Below are positions 1 through 6,458 of a stretch of DNA of 10,407 nucleotides, piece by piece; the stretch's first letter is position 1, and every line of letters starts with the position of its first letter. A program made the position numbers and the translations under genes. The notes beneath the pieces are model-generated. The model made no database searches. It saw nothing but the letters and a program-made list of their open reading frames with translations, and had not been told where the DNA came from. Source of the DNA: Crocinitomicaceae bacterium (lineage in GTDB: Bacteria; Bacteroidota; Bacteroidia; Flavobacteriales_D; Crocinitomicaceae); NCBI GenBank assembly GCA_024643585.1, contig JAHEMP010000063.1, forward strand, positions 1-10,407, written 5' to 3'.

Positions 1-1282
1 TTATAAACACTCAAAACCCTTTCCCTTGCAAATTTATGCTCAACAATAGGCTCAGATATTTATTTGTTCCGTATTCTGGCACCCATTTTTTGACGTATTC
101 GAGTTTTTTGTCAAATTTATCCAATTGAGCAGTTGGATTGAAAACTCGGAAATAGGGCGCAGCGTCGCAACCAGAACCCGAAGCCCATTGCCAACCTCCA
201 ATGTTGCTTGCCAAATCAAAATCGAGCAATTTTTCGGCAAAGTAAGTTTCGCCCCATTTCCAATCGATGAGTAAATGTTTGGTCAAGAAACTGGCGACAA
301 CCATGCGCACACGATTGTGCATGTATCCGGTTGCATTGAGTTCGCGCATGCCAGCATCAACCATTGGATAACCGGTTTTTCCGTCGCACCATGCCTGAAA
401 TTCAACTTCATTGTTGCGCCAAATAATTGCATCGTATTGTTTTTTAAAAGATCCGTTGACCGAATGAGGAAAGTGATATAAAATCGCTTGATAAAAGTCA
501 CGCCAAATCAACTCATTTAAGAAAGTTTCATTGGTTTCTGAAGCTTGTCGAGCCAATTCGCGAATACTTATGGTTCCAAAGCGCAAATGCACGCCTAGAT
601 GGCTAGTCCCTTTCTGCACAGCTGGAAAATTTCGATTTTCACTGTAATTCTTCATGTAGCTTGAAGAATATACTATTTCTGGAATAGGGTGAAGGACTTC
701 GGATGTAAAACCCATTTCAGCAAGTGAAATCAATTCACTTTTAGATTTCTGAACAAGATTTGTTGCGTATTTTTCAGTAGGATAGGAGGAAAGATAAAAA
801 TCATTCATCTTTTCTTTCCATTTTCTACTGTAAGGTGTGTAAATGGTGTAGGGAAGTCCATCTGCTTTTACGATTTCGGATTTTTCAAAAATGACATGGT
901 CTTTTGTGCCTATAAAATCTATATTTTCTTTTTGTAAACGATCGTAAACCGTTTTGTCTCTTTCCTTAGCATAAGGCTCGTAATCACGGTTGGCATAAAC
1001 AGAATTGATCCGTAGTTTCTTAGCTAATTTCGGAATTTCATCAATTGGATTTCCATAAAGTACAATTAAATCCGATCCTAGTTTTTCGAATTCTTTTTTG
1101 AGTTCCTTTAAAGTATCGTGTATGAAAATGACCCTTTGATCGTTATTTGGGAGTAGGTCCAGAATTGTTTTGTCGAAGATAAAAACAGATTGCACGGAAT
1201 CGTTTTCTTTCAAAGCTTTGTATAAACCTGCGTTGTCATGAAAACGTAAATCTCGACGATGCCAAAAAAGGGCTTTTTTCAT
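1..1282 (-). CDS. phr: Class I deoxyribodipyrimidine photolyase (cryptochrome/photolyase family), frameshifted near its 3' end and cut by the window edge
   Basis: Flavoprotein that uses blue/near-UV light to split cyclobutane pyrimidine dimers in DNA. The N-terminal antenna domain begins with WHRRDLRFHDN (residues 7-17). The FAD-binding helical domain shows GTSHLG (225-230), NELIWRDFY (256-264), GYPMVDAGMREL (304-315), MHNRVRM (321-327) and ASNIGGWQWASGSGCDAAPY (358-377), whose GGWQW tryptophans match the electron-transfer region of class I CPD photolyases. The uninterrupted frame stops at 11-13 (423 codons), but its last 14 residues after Tyr409 do not resemble the family. In the neighbouring frame, from base 53 to the edge, EPIVEHKFARERVLSVYK is readable, which is the conserved photolyase C-terminus (E. 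coli PhrB has PQPIVEHK). One base therefore appears missing near 54-56, and the intended gene continues past base 1. It is the last gene seen in the carotenoid operon, 3 bases after the pterin gene. The repair-enzyme call is firm; CPD specificity and antenna type are inferred. Confidence 0.93.
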
Positions 1283-1285
1283 TGA

Positions 1286-1690
1286 TTAGTTACCTGAATA
1301 TTCAACGATATTGTTTTCTGTTTCCCAAAGTCGAATGGTTAATTTCAAATGAGCGGGTATTTTTTTTGACATCAATTCCCAAGCTACTTTGGCAATATTT
1401 TCTGCCGTTGGATTGATTCCTTCAAATTCAGGGATATCTAAATTTAAATTTCTATGATCGAATTTATCTGTTACTTCGGTTCTAATAATTTGTTTCAATA
1501 TTTTCAAATCAATTACATAACCAGTATCAGGATTTACAGGTCCTTCAACCCAAGTTTCCATCACATAATTGTGGCCATGGTAATTGGGGTTGCTACATTT
1601 TCCAAAAACCTCAAGATTTTTGGCATCGCTCCATCCTTCTTTGTAAAGTCGGTGAGCAGAATTAAAGGTTTCTCGGCGGCCTACTTTCAT
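1286..1690 (-). CDS. 6-pyruvoyl-tetrahydropterin synthase / 6-carboxytetrahydropterin synthase (QueD) family protein
   Basis: A 134-residue T-fold enzyme that acts on dihydroneopterin triphosphate. Visible active-site residues are the zinc-ligand histidines His13 (NSAHR), His38 and His40 (HGH), the catalytic Cys32, the Asp78-His79 pair (DHRNL) and the C-terminal Glu123 (WETENN), so it should be active. Cysteine-to-histidine spacing is C-x5-HGH. This is the spacing associated with true PTPS-type (PTPS-II) enzymes of tetrahydrobiopterin synthesis, whereas E. coli-type QueD of the queuosine pathway has C-x3-HGH. I therefore lean towards a tetrahydropterin role, but automatic annotation would probably call it QueD. 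Its start overlaps the idi stop by 4 bases (1687-1690) and its stop lies 3 bases before the photolyase start, so it is co-transcribed and probably translationally coupled. No queC, queE or queF gene is nearby. A pterin product could feed a hydroxylase, or conceivably a photolyase chromophore; both are inference. Confidence 0.9.
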   Translation of the reverse strand: MKVGRRETFNSAHRLYKEGWSDAKNLEVFGKCSNPNYHGHNYVMETWVEGPVNPDTGYVIDLKILKQIIRTEVTDKFDHRNLNLDIPEFEGINPTAENIAKVAWELMSKKIPAHLKLTIRLWETENNIVEYSGN

Positions 1691-2244
1691 ACCGTTTTTA
1701 ATTTATTTTTTTCTAAAATACGAGAAATCTTTTCCCAGTGTTCAAGAACAATTATTTTAAACCAAACCGTATACTTTTCTGGATGTTTGTTTAAATCATT
1801 GAATAAATCAGGTAAGGCAACAAATTTAGATTCAGATAATTCATTTGGATTTATTATGCCTGGATTGTTTGAAAAACCGACAAAAACGTGATCCAATTCA
1901 TTCTCAACCAATCCGTTCTCAAATTCTGCTCTATATTCAAAAGAGAAGGCAAACTCGACAGGCACAGAAATACCTATTTCTTCCTTCAGTCTCCTTACTG
2001 CCGCATCTAAGCTGTTTTCATTTGGTAATGGGTGACTACAGCATGTATTTGACCATAATTCAGCAGAATGATATTTTTCCTTTGCTCTTTTTTGAATAAG
2101 CATTTCGCCTTTATCATTAAATATAAAAACAGAAAATGCGCGATGAAGCATACCCAATTGGTGAGCGGAGATTTTTTCCATTTTTCCTTGAACTTCGTCC
2201 TCGGAATTTACAAGAATTACTTCAATTGTATTGCTGTCCATCAT
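1687..2244 (-). CDS. idi: Type 1 isopentenyl-diphosphate delta-isomerase
   Basis: Interconverts isopentenyl and dimethylallyl diphosphate in the cytosol, supplying the allylic primer for longer prenyl chains and hence carotenoids. The 185-residue protein matches the size of E. coli Idi (182). It has the Nudix-like fold signature RRLKEEIG (84-91), the catalytic cysteine in NTCCSHP (Cys69), the His34 region (LHRAFSVF), the metal/catalytic glutamates in ENEL (Glu114 and Glu116), and Trp161 in WFKII. All key residues of the type 1, metal-dependent enzyme are present, which separates it from the flavin-dependent type 2 enzyme. Two Met codons lie at the start (2244 and 2241), and either could be used. 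It begins 2 bases after the crtB stop and overlaps the next gene by 4 bases, consistent with isoprenoid supply inside a carotenoid operon. Confidence 0.95.
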   Translation of the reverse strand: MMDSNTIEVILVNSEDEVQGKMEKISAHQLGMLHRAFSVFIFNDKGEMLIQKRAKEKYHSAELWSNTCCSHPLPNENSLDAAVRRLKEEIGISVPVEFAFSFEYRAEFENGLVENELDHVFVGFSNNPGIINPNELSESKFVALPDLFNDLNKHPEKYTVWFKIIVLEHWEKISRILEKNKLKTV

Positions 2245-2246
2245 GG

Positions 2247-3083
2247 CTAAAGGATATTCAAGTTATGACGAATGTAAGAAGCAACAAACAAGGTGTACTT
2301 CTTGTTGTTTGGTATTCTAACTCTTTGATGTAGAATAATTTCAGGGTTCAATCGTTTGATTTTTTGAAACAATTTGAAATAATATTTGTAGGCCATGTAA
2401 ACACCAAACCTCGCATCTTTTGGCAACTGTTTAATACCTTCGTATCCATCCTTGAAATCTTGTTCAATTTCAATTTCTATTTGCTTTTTAACTCTTGAGT
2501 CGAAAGCACTTATGTCAATTCCAGGAAAGTATACTCTTCCTAGAACTTTGTAGTCGACTTGTAAATCCCGTAAGAAATTTATTTTCTTGAAAGCTGCTCC
2601 CAGTTTCATGGCAGCAGGTTTTAGACGCAAATATTCTTGTTCGTCACCTCTGACAAAAATTTTCAGGCACATTAAGCCAACTACCTCTGCAGATCCTAAA
2701 ATATATTTCTCGTACTCCATTTGATCGTAGGTGCGATCGTCCAAATCCATTTCCATTGAGTGCAAAAAAGTTTCGATTAAATCCAAAGGAATTTGGTATT
2801 TGTTCACAGCCCATTGAAAGCTATTTAAAATAGGATTTAGTGATATTTTTTCTTCAATAGCTCTATAGGTTTGTTGCTTGAAGTCCTCGAGTAAATCTTT
2901 TTTGTTATAACCTTCAAATGAGTCAACTATTTCGTCAGCAAAACGAACAAATCCATAAATTCCGTATATCGGTTTATGCAAATCAGCACTCAATGAATTG
3001 ATACCTAGAGAAAAAGATGTACTATATCTCTTGGTCGTCATTTCACTTATATCGTGAGAAAGGGTATCAAAAATGGCTTTCAT
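2247..3083 (-). CDS. crtB: Phytoene synthase (squalene/phytoene synthase family)
   Basis: Condenses two geranylgeranyl diphosphates head to head into phytoene, the first committed carotenoid step. The 278-residue protein is of normal bacterial CrtB length. It carries both aspartate-rich magnesium/diphosphate-binding motifs: DEIVD at 50-54 (in FVRFADEIVDSF) and DLQVD at 173-177 (in KINFLRDLQVDY). It also has the RYSTSFS segment (19-25) and the GRVYFP segment (182-187) typical of the family. Squalene synthase is the main alternative. The immediate neighbour crtI, 13 bases upstream, and the downstream idi make phytoene synthase the clear choice. No geranylgeranyl diphosphate synthase gene (crtE) is in the window, so substrate must come from elsewhere. 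Confidence 0.95.
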   Translation of the reverse strand: MKAIFDTLSHDISEMTTKRYSTSFSLGINSLSADLHKPIYGIYGFVRFADEIVDSFEGYNKKDLLEDFKQQTYRAIEEKISLNPILNSFQWAVNKYQIPLDLIETFLHSMEMDLDDRTYDQMEYEKYILGSAEVVGLMCLKIFVRGDEQEYLRLKPAAMKLGAAFKKINFLRDLQVDYKVLGRVYFPGIDISAFDSRVKKQIEIEIEQDFKDGYEGIKQLPKDARFGVYMAYKYYFKLFQKIKRLNPEIILHQRVRIPNNKKYTLFVASYIRHNLNIL

Positions 3084-3096
3084 TTTATAAAAATCT

Positions 3097-4572
3097 CTAT
3101 TTTTTTAAATCTTTAATAATTTGTTTTGCTACAACTTCTCCTGAAACGATGGACGGAGGTACACCGGGACCAGGAACCGTTAGTTGACCTGTATAGTACA
3201 TATTTGACAACTTTTTATTCTTCAATTTTGGTTTCAAAAAGGCAGTTTGAAGCAGCGTGTTCGCCAATCCATAGGCATTTCCTTTGAACGCGTGATAATC
3301 GTTTTTAAAATCATCAATACAATAACTTCGTTTGTAAACAATATTATTTTTTATGTTTTCTCCAGTTCTTTTTTCTAAACGTTCTAATAGCAATTCAAAA
3401 TAAGCTTCACGTTTTTGTTCACTATCCTGCAAATTTGGAGCGATTGGTACCAAAAAAAACAAGTTTTCATGCCCAATTGGGGCAACACTAGGGTCAGTAA
3501 TGGAAGGAACGCAAGTATAAAACAATGGTGAACTTGGCCAACTTGGATTTTCATATATTTCCTTCGCGTGTTTTTCGAAATCCGTATCAAAAAATAAATT
3601 ATGATGTTTCAGATTCTTTAATTTTCGGTTTATTCCAACATAAAAAATCAAGCACGATGGCGCCATTGTTCTTTTATCCCAATATTCTTCAGAATAATTG
3701 GCATTACCGCCCAAAAGTGATCGATCGGTATGATGATAATCAGCTCCTGAAACAAAAATGTCTGCATTGGTAATGCCATTGTTCGTGAGAGCCCCATCTA
3801 TTTTATTCTTAGTAGAAATAAAGCTTTGAACTTCCTGATTGGTTTCAATTTTGACTCCCTGTTCAACTGCAATCGATTCAAATGCCTCTATGATTTTGTA
3901 CATCCCACCCATTGGATACCACGTCCCCAGACTCAAATCTGCATAATTCATTAAGGAATAAAGTGCAGGTGTATCTTTTGGCATAGCGCCTAGAAACAGA
4001 ACGGGAAACTCCAGTAAGGATAATATTTTAGGGTGTTTAAAGTATTTTTGGGTATACTTTGTAAAGGATTTCAAAAGATGCATGCTAACTAATCCTTTCA
4101 ATATCCGAACATCTGCAAACTCGGTTATTTTAAGACTAGGTTTTTGCACTAAGTCTTTCATACCGACTTCATATTTGTATTTCGCTTCTGTTAAAAATTT
4201 TGAGAGGTATTTTGAGCTACCAGGCTCAAAGTCCTCAAACATTTGCATCAGTTCACTCATTTTGGCTGGAATATCCGAGAATTCTCCATCCTGCCAATAA
4301 ACTCTATAAGACGGATCTAGTCTTTTTAAGTCGTAAAAGTCGGACGTTGTTTTGCCAAACTGTTGGTAGAAGCGTTCAAAAACATCGGGCATCCAATACC
4401 AGCTTGGACCCATATCAAAAACAAAACCGTCTTTTTCAAACTTTCGGGCTCTCCCTCCAATGGTGTCGTTTTTTTCCAAAAGGGTAACATCGAAGCCTTC
4501 TTTTGCTAAGAAACTACCGGCAGATAGAGATGAGATTCCGGAGCCGACTATGACGATTTTTTTTTTTGGCAT
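3097..4572 (-). CDS. crtI: Phytoene desaturase (CrtI-type, FAD-dependent)
   Basis: Introduces double bases-conjugation (double bonds) into phytoene, normally giving lycopene; it acts at the membrane because the substrate is lipophilic. The 491-residue length is normal for CrtI. The N-terminus has the Rossmann dinucleotide-binding motif VIVGSGISSLSAG (7-19), followed by the acidic end of strand two (LLEKND) and IGGRA (38-42). The C-terminus has the carotene-desaturase signature, including YYTGQLTVPGPGVPPSIVSG (459-478). The segment FVFDMGPSWYWMPDVFERF (50-68) is also typical of the family. The start codon is one base after the sigma-factor stop, so the two genes must share a transcript. The exact desaturation number (neurosporene or lycopene) cannot be read from sequence alone, and related desaturases acting on diapophytoene exist, but the adjacent CrtB supports phytoene. 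Confidence 0.95.
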   Translation of the reverse strand: MPKKKIVIVGSGISSLSAGSFLAKEGFDVTLLEKNDTIGGRARKFEKDGFVFDMGPSWYWMPDVFERFYQQFGKTTSDFYDLKRLDPSYRVYWQDGEFSDIPAKMSELMQMFEDFEPGSSKYLSKFLTEAKYKYEVGMKDLVQKPSLKITEFADVRILKGLVSMHLLKSFTKYTQKYFKHPKILSLLEFPVLFLGAMPKDTPALYSLMNYADLSLGTWYPMGGMYKIIEAFESIAVEQGVKIETNQEVQSFISTKNKIDGALTNNGITNADIFVSGADYHHTDRSLLGGNANYSEEYWDKRTMAPSCLIFYVGINRKLKNLKHHNLFFDTDFEKHAKEIYENPSWPSSPLFYTCVPSITDPSVAPIGHENLFFLVPIAPNLQDSEQKREAYFELLLERLEKRTGENIKNNIVYKRSYCIDDFKNDYHAFKGNAYGLANTLLQTAFLKPKLKNKKLSNMYYTGQLTVPGPGVPPSIVSGEVVAKQIIKDLKK

Positions 4573-4573
4573 T

Positions 4574-5080
4574 TTAGTTATTTTGGTATTCAGGTAGTAG
4601 GTTCATCAATTTTTGACGAGCAATGAAGATACGACTTTTTACAGTTCCAATTGGAATTTTTAAATCATCAGCAATTTCTTTGTACTTGAATCCATCGCAA
4701 TGCATTTTGAAAGGCGTTTTGAATTCTTCGTCTAAACTGTTGATTTGGTGATTGATTTCTTTTTCCAACAATATATTATTTGGATTATTGTCCGCGTGAC
4801 CCGGTTGGTGCAAAAGATAACTTTCCTCGGAATTGTCGAAAATCGTTTTTGATTTTACTTTTCTTCGGTATTGATTGATGAAAATATTTCTCATGATCGT
4901 AAATACCCAAGCCTTAAAATTTGTTTTTGGTGTGTAATACGTTCTATAGATGAAGGCTTTCATCATGGTTTCTTGTGTCAAGTCTTTTGCATCATCCTCA
5001 TTTCTAGTAAATTGATAAGCAAATGATTTTAAATAAGACTCTAAGTCAATCAAGGCTGTGTTGAATTCTAAAGTTGACAT
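4574..5080 (-). CDS. ECF-type RNA polymerase sigma-70 family factor, first gene of the carotenoid operon
   Basis: A 168-residue alternative sigma factor with only regions 2 and 4, the extracytoplasmic-function architecture. Region 2 is seen as DAKDLTQETMMKAF (30-43) and NFKAWVFTIMRNIFINQYRR (54-73), where it should contact core polymerase and melt the -10 element. A short polar linker (about 80-105) follows. Region 4 is a helix-turn-helix, FKYKEIADDLKIPIGTVKSR (131-150), for -35 recognition. No anti-sigma factor, membrane sensor or MerR/B12-type photoreceptor gene adjoins it: purK is upstream and crtI starts one base after its stop. This position suggests the factor directs transcription of its own carotenoid/photolyase operon, by analogy with CarQ of Myxococcus, LitS of Streptomyces and RpoE of Rhodobacter. 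That role is inference. A perfect inverted repeat lies 43-76 bases upstream of its start codon. Confidence 0.93.
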   Translation of the reverse strand: MSTLEFNTALIDLESYLKSFAYQFTRNEDDAKDLTQETMMKAFIYRTYYTPKTNFKAWVFTIMRNIFINQYRRKVKSKTIFDNSEESYLLHQPGHADNNPNNILLEKEINHQINSLDEEFKTPFKMHCDGFKYKEIADDLKIPIGTVKSRIFIARQKLMNLLPEYQNN

Positions 5081-5107
5081 ATCTAAACAATTTTAATGTT
5101 GACAGGG

Positions 5108-5115
5108 TAAAGGTA
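5108..5115 (-). promoter_or_regulatory. Weak candidate -7 element for the sigma-carotenoid operon
   Basis: On the minus strand TACCTTTA matches the Bacteroidota -7 consensus TAnnTTTG at five of its six defined positions. It lies 28 bases upstream of the sigma-factor start and just inside the inverted repeat, so a protein bound to the repeat would cover the region where polymerase contacts upstream DNA. No convincing -33 TTTG is found at the expected spacing. If the operon is read by its own ECF factor, the real promoter may have a different consensus. Confidence 0.25.
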
Positions 5116-5122
5116 ATTCATT

Positions 5123-5156
5123 TTTGTTTAACTTTTTCATTAAAAAGTTAAACAAA
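5123..5156. repeat. Perfect 15-bp inverted repeat upstream of the ECF sigma gene; candidate operator
   Basis: The left arm 5123-5137 reads tttgtttaacttttt, and the right arm 5142-5156 is its exact reverse complement, with a 4-base spacer (catt). The repeat sits in the 127-bp gap between the sigma start codon and the purK stop, in the right place to control the operon on the minus strand. It is not followed by a T tract in either direction, so an intrinsic terminator is unlikely. It could bind a dimeric regulator (for example a MerR- or TetR-type protein) or fold into an RNA stem in the leader. The regulator is unknown. An imperfect extra half-site, ttgttta, reads on the minus strand at 5090-5084. 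Confidence 0.7.
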
Positions 5157-5180
5157 CTTAAAAAAAACACGAGTTTATCT

Positions 5181-5211
5181 TTGAAAATCATGCTAAAAAT
5201 TTGATTTTCAA
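5181..5211 (-). terminator. AT-rich hairpin at the purK stop codon; possible weak terminator
   Basis: A perfect 10-bp inverted repeat (arms 5181-5190 and 5202-5211, arm sequence ttgaaaatca) with an 11-base loop spans the purK TGA. Read on the minus strand, a run of seven T follows, but only after a further 13 bases. The stem has only two G/C pairs. The location suits termination of purK transcription before the sigma-carotenoid operon, but the form is not canonical, so chance in AT-rich DNA is a real alternative. Confidence 0.25.
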
Positions 5212-6350
5212 GCCTTTACTTTAAGAATATTTTGTATTTGTTTTGCGCGATTTTTTGCCAATTCAATTTCTGCAGCGGTAATCGTCACATGCCCCATTTT
5301 ACGGAAAGGCTTTGTTTTTTCTTTTCCATATAAATGAACATGCACCCCTGGTATAGCAATTGCGTCATATAATCCTTCATAAATTGCGCTGCCTTCGAAT
5401 TTTTTTTCTCCGAGCAAATTAATCATTACGGCTGGTTGAGTAATCTTCGTAGAACCTAAAGGCCAATTCAGTATGGAGCGAAGGTGCTGTTCGAATTGAG
5501 AAGTTTCGTTGCCTTCTATGGTTTGATGACCACTGTTGTGAGGTCGTGGTGCAATTTCATTAACGAGAATGTCACCGTCGTTGGTTAAAAACATCTCGAC
5601 GGCCAGGATCCCCACTATTCCGATTTTTTCAGCCACCAAAAGAGCTAAATCCTGAGCTTTTTTCTCAGTTTGAGTAGATATATTGGCAGGCGAGAAAAGA
5701 AATTCTACCAAATTTGCTTCTGGATTAAACTCACATTCCACGGATGGGTACACTGCCGTTTCACCTTTAAGATTTCGAACGACAATAACAGAAAGCTCTT
5801 TTTCGAAAGGAATTTTGTTTTCAAGCACGGATGGAGCATCAAACATTTTGTCCAAATCGGATTCAGAGCCAATTACTTGCACACCTTTCCCGTCATAACC
5901 TCCAGTCCTAAGTTTTTGAACAAATGGTGCTACAGCACTTTTTCTTGCTTCAGCCGAATCGTTGACAAGTTTAAAGGGTGCAGTTGGAATATTATTGTCG
6001 ACATAAAACTGCTTTTGAATGCCTTTGTCTTTTATTATTTTTAATACACTAGGTTGAGGAAATACAGGGATTCCTTCTTGTTCTAGTTTTTCGAGGGCCT
6101 CAATATTTACATTCTCAATTTCGATGGTCACCAATGATTTGTCTTTTCCAAAATTATAGACCGAATCAAAGTCATTTAAGTCTCCCTGCTCAAATCCAGC
6201 GGCTAGAGTGGAGCAAGGAGCATTTTTATCGCTATCTAAGCAATGAACATGAACATCATAATTCATGGCTTCTTGAATAAACATTCTGCCCAATTGTCCG
6301 CCACCAAGCATGCCCAAACGAAAATTTTTCCCGTAACTTTTCCCTATCAT
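5208..6350 (-). CDS. purK: 5-(carboxyamino)imidazole ribonucleotide synthase (PurK)
   Basis: ATP-grasp enzyme of de novo purine synthesis that carboxylates aminoimidazole ribonucleotide with ATP and bicarbonate. The 380-residue protein shows the N-terminal GGGQLGRM (16-23), TIEIENV (75-81), the ATP-binding loop KLRTGGYDGKG (146-156), EKELSVIVVR (183-192), the metal/substrate segment VNEIAPRPHNSGHQTIEG (263-280), and the PurK-typical C-terminal YGKEKTKPFRKMGHVT (341-356). The start at 6350 gives the short leader before the first strand seen in flavobacterial PurK proteins; the next Met (residue 14) lies inside that strand. The usual partner purE is not next to it in this window. The gene is divergent from hpt-adk, so both may share control through the 108-bp spacer. 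Confidence 0.96.
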   Translation of the reverse strand: MIGKSYGKNFRLGMLGGGQLGRMFIQEAMNYDVHVHCLDSDKNAPCSTLAAGFEQGDLNDFDSVYNFGKDKSLVTIEIENVNIEALEKLEQEGIPVFPQPSVLKIIKDKGIQKQFYVDNNIPTAPFKLVNDSAEARKSAVAPFVQKLRTGGYDGKGVQVIGSESDLDKMFDAPSVLENKIPFEKELSVIVVRNLKGETAVYPSVECEFNPEANLVEFLFSPANISTQTEKKAQDLALLVAEKIGIVGILAVEMFLTNDGDILVNEIAPRPHNSGHQTIEGNETSQFEQHLRSILNWPLGSTKITQPAVMINLLGEKKFEGSAIYEGLYDAIAIPGVHVHLYGKEKTKPFRKMGHVTITAAEIELAKNRAKQIQNILKVKA

Positions 6351-6354
6351 GTTG

Positions 6355-6362
6355 CAAAGATA
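6355..6362 (-). promoter_or_regulatory. Candidate purK -7 promoter element (TATCTTTG)
   Basis: TATCTTTG on the minus strand matches the Bacteroidota consensus TAnnTTTG exactly and ends only 4 bases before the purK ATG. If used, transcription would begin at or within a few bases of the start codon, giving a leaderless or nearly leaderless message. No clear -33 TTG lies at the expected distance, so confidence is modest. Confidence 0.4.
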
Positions 6363-6430
6363 TAAATCTTCTTGTCAGAATGGATAAGAAGTAATACCGC
6401 TTTTAGGGCGATAAATTGCGAAGTTTTCCT

Positions 6431-6438
6431 TAATTTTG
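6431..6438 (+). promoter_or_regulatory. Candidate -7 promoter element for hpt-adk and its operon (TAATTTTG)
   Basis: TAATTTTG, followed by CACC, is an exact match to the Bacteroidota -7 consensus TAnnTTTG. It lies 20 bases before the GTG start at 6459, so transcription would start around 6445 with a short leader. No good -33 TTTG is visible about 20 bases upstream. It would drive hpt-adk, obgE, the PAP2 gene and crcB, since no later promoter or terminator is evident. Confidence 0.5.
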
Positions 6439-6458
6439 CACCTTTATTTATCTCGTAG

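Noticed and set aside
11..70. Programmed ribosomal frameshift as the explanation for the photolyase C-terminus
   Set aside because: Restoring the frame needs a -1 shift, but the bases around 50-65 lack a canonical X-XXY-YYZ slippery heptamer and I see no downstream stimulatory stem. A deletion or sequencing error is simpler.
1454..1891. 145-codon plus-strand open frame across the pterin enzyme and idi genes
   Set aside because: It lies opposite two genes with intact catalytic motifs, and its translation has biased, non-protein-like composition.
5123..5156. The 15-bp palindrome as an intrinsic terminator
   Set aside because: No T tract follows the stem on either strand, and the stem is AT-rich. 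An operator or RNA element fits better.
5670..6044. 124-codon plus-strand open frame inside purK
   Set aside because: It is antisense to conserved PurK motifs and has no family resemblance.
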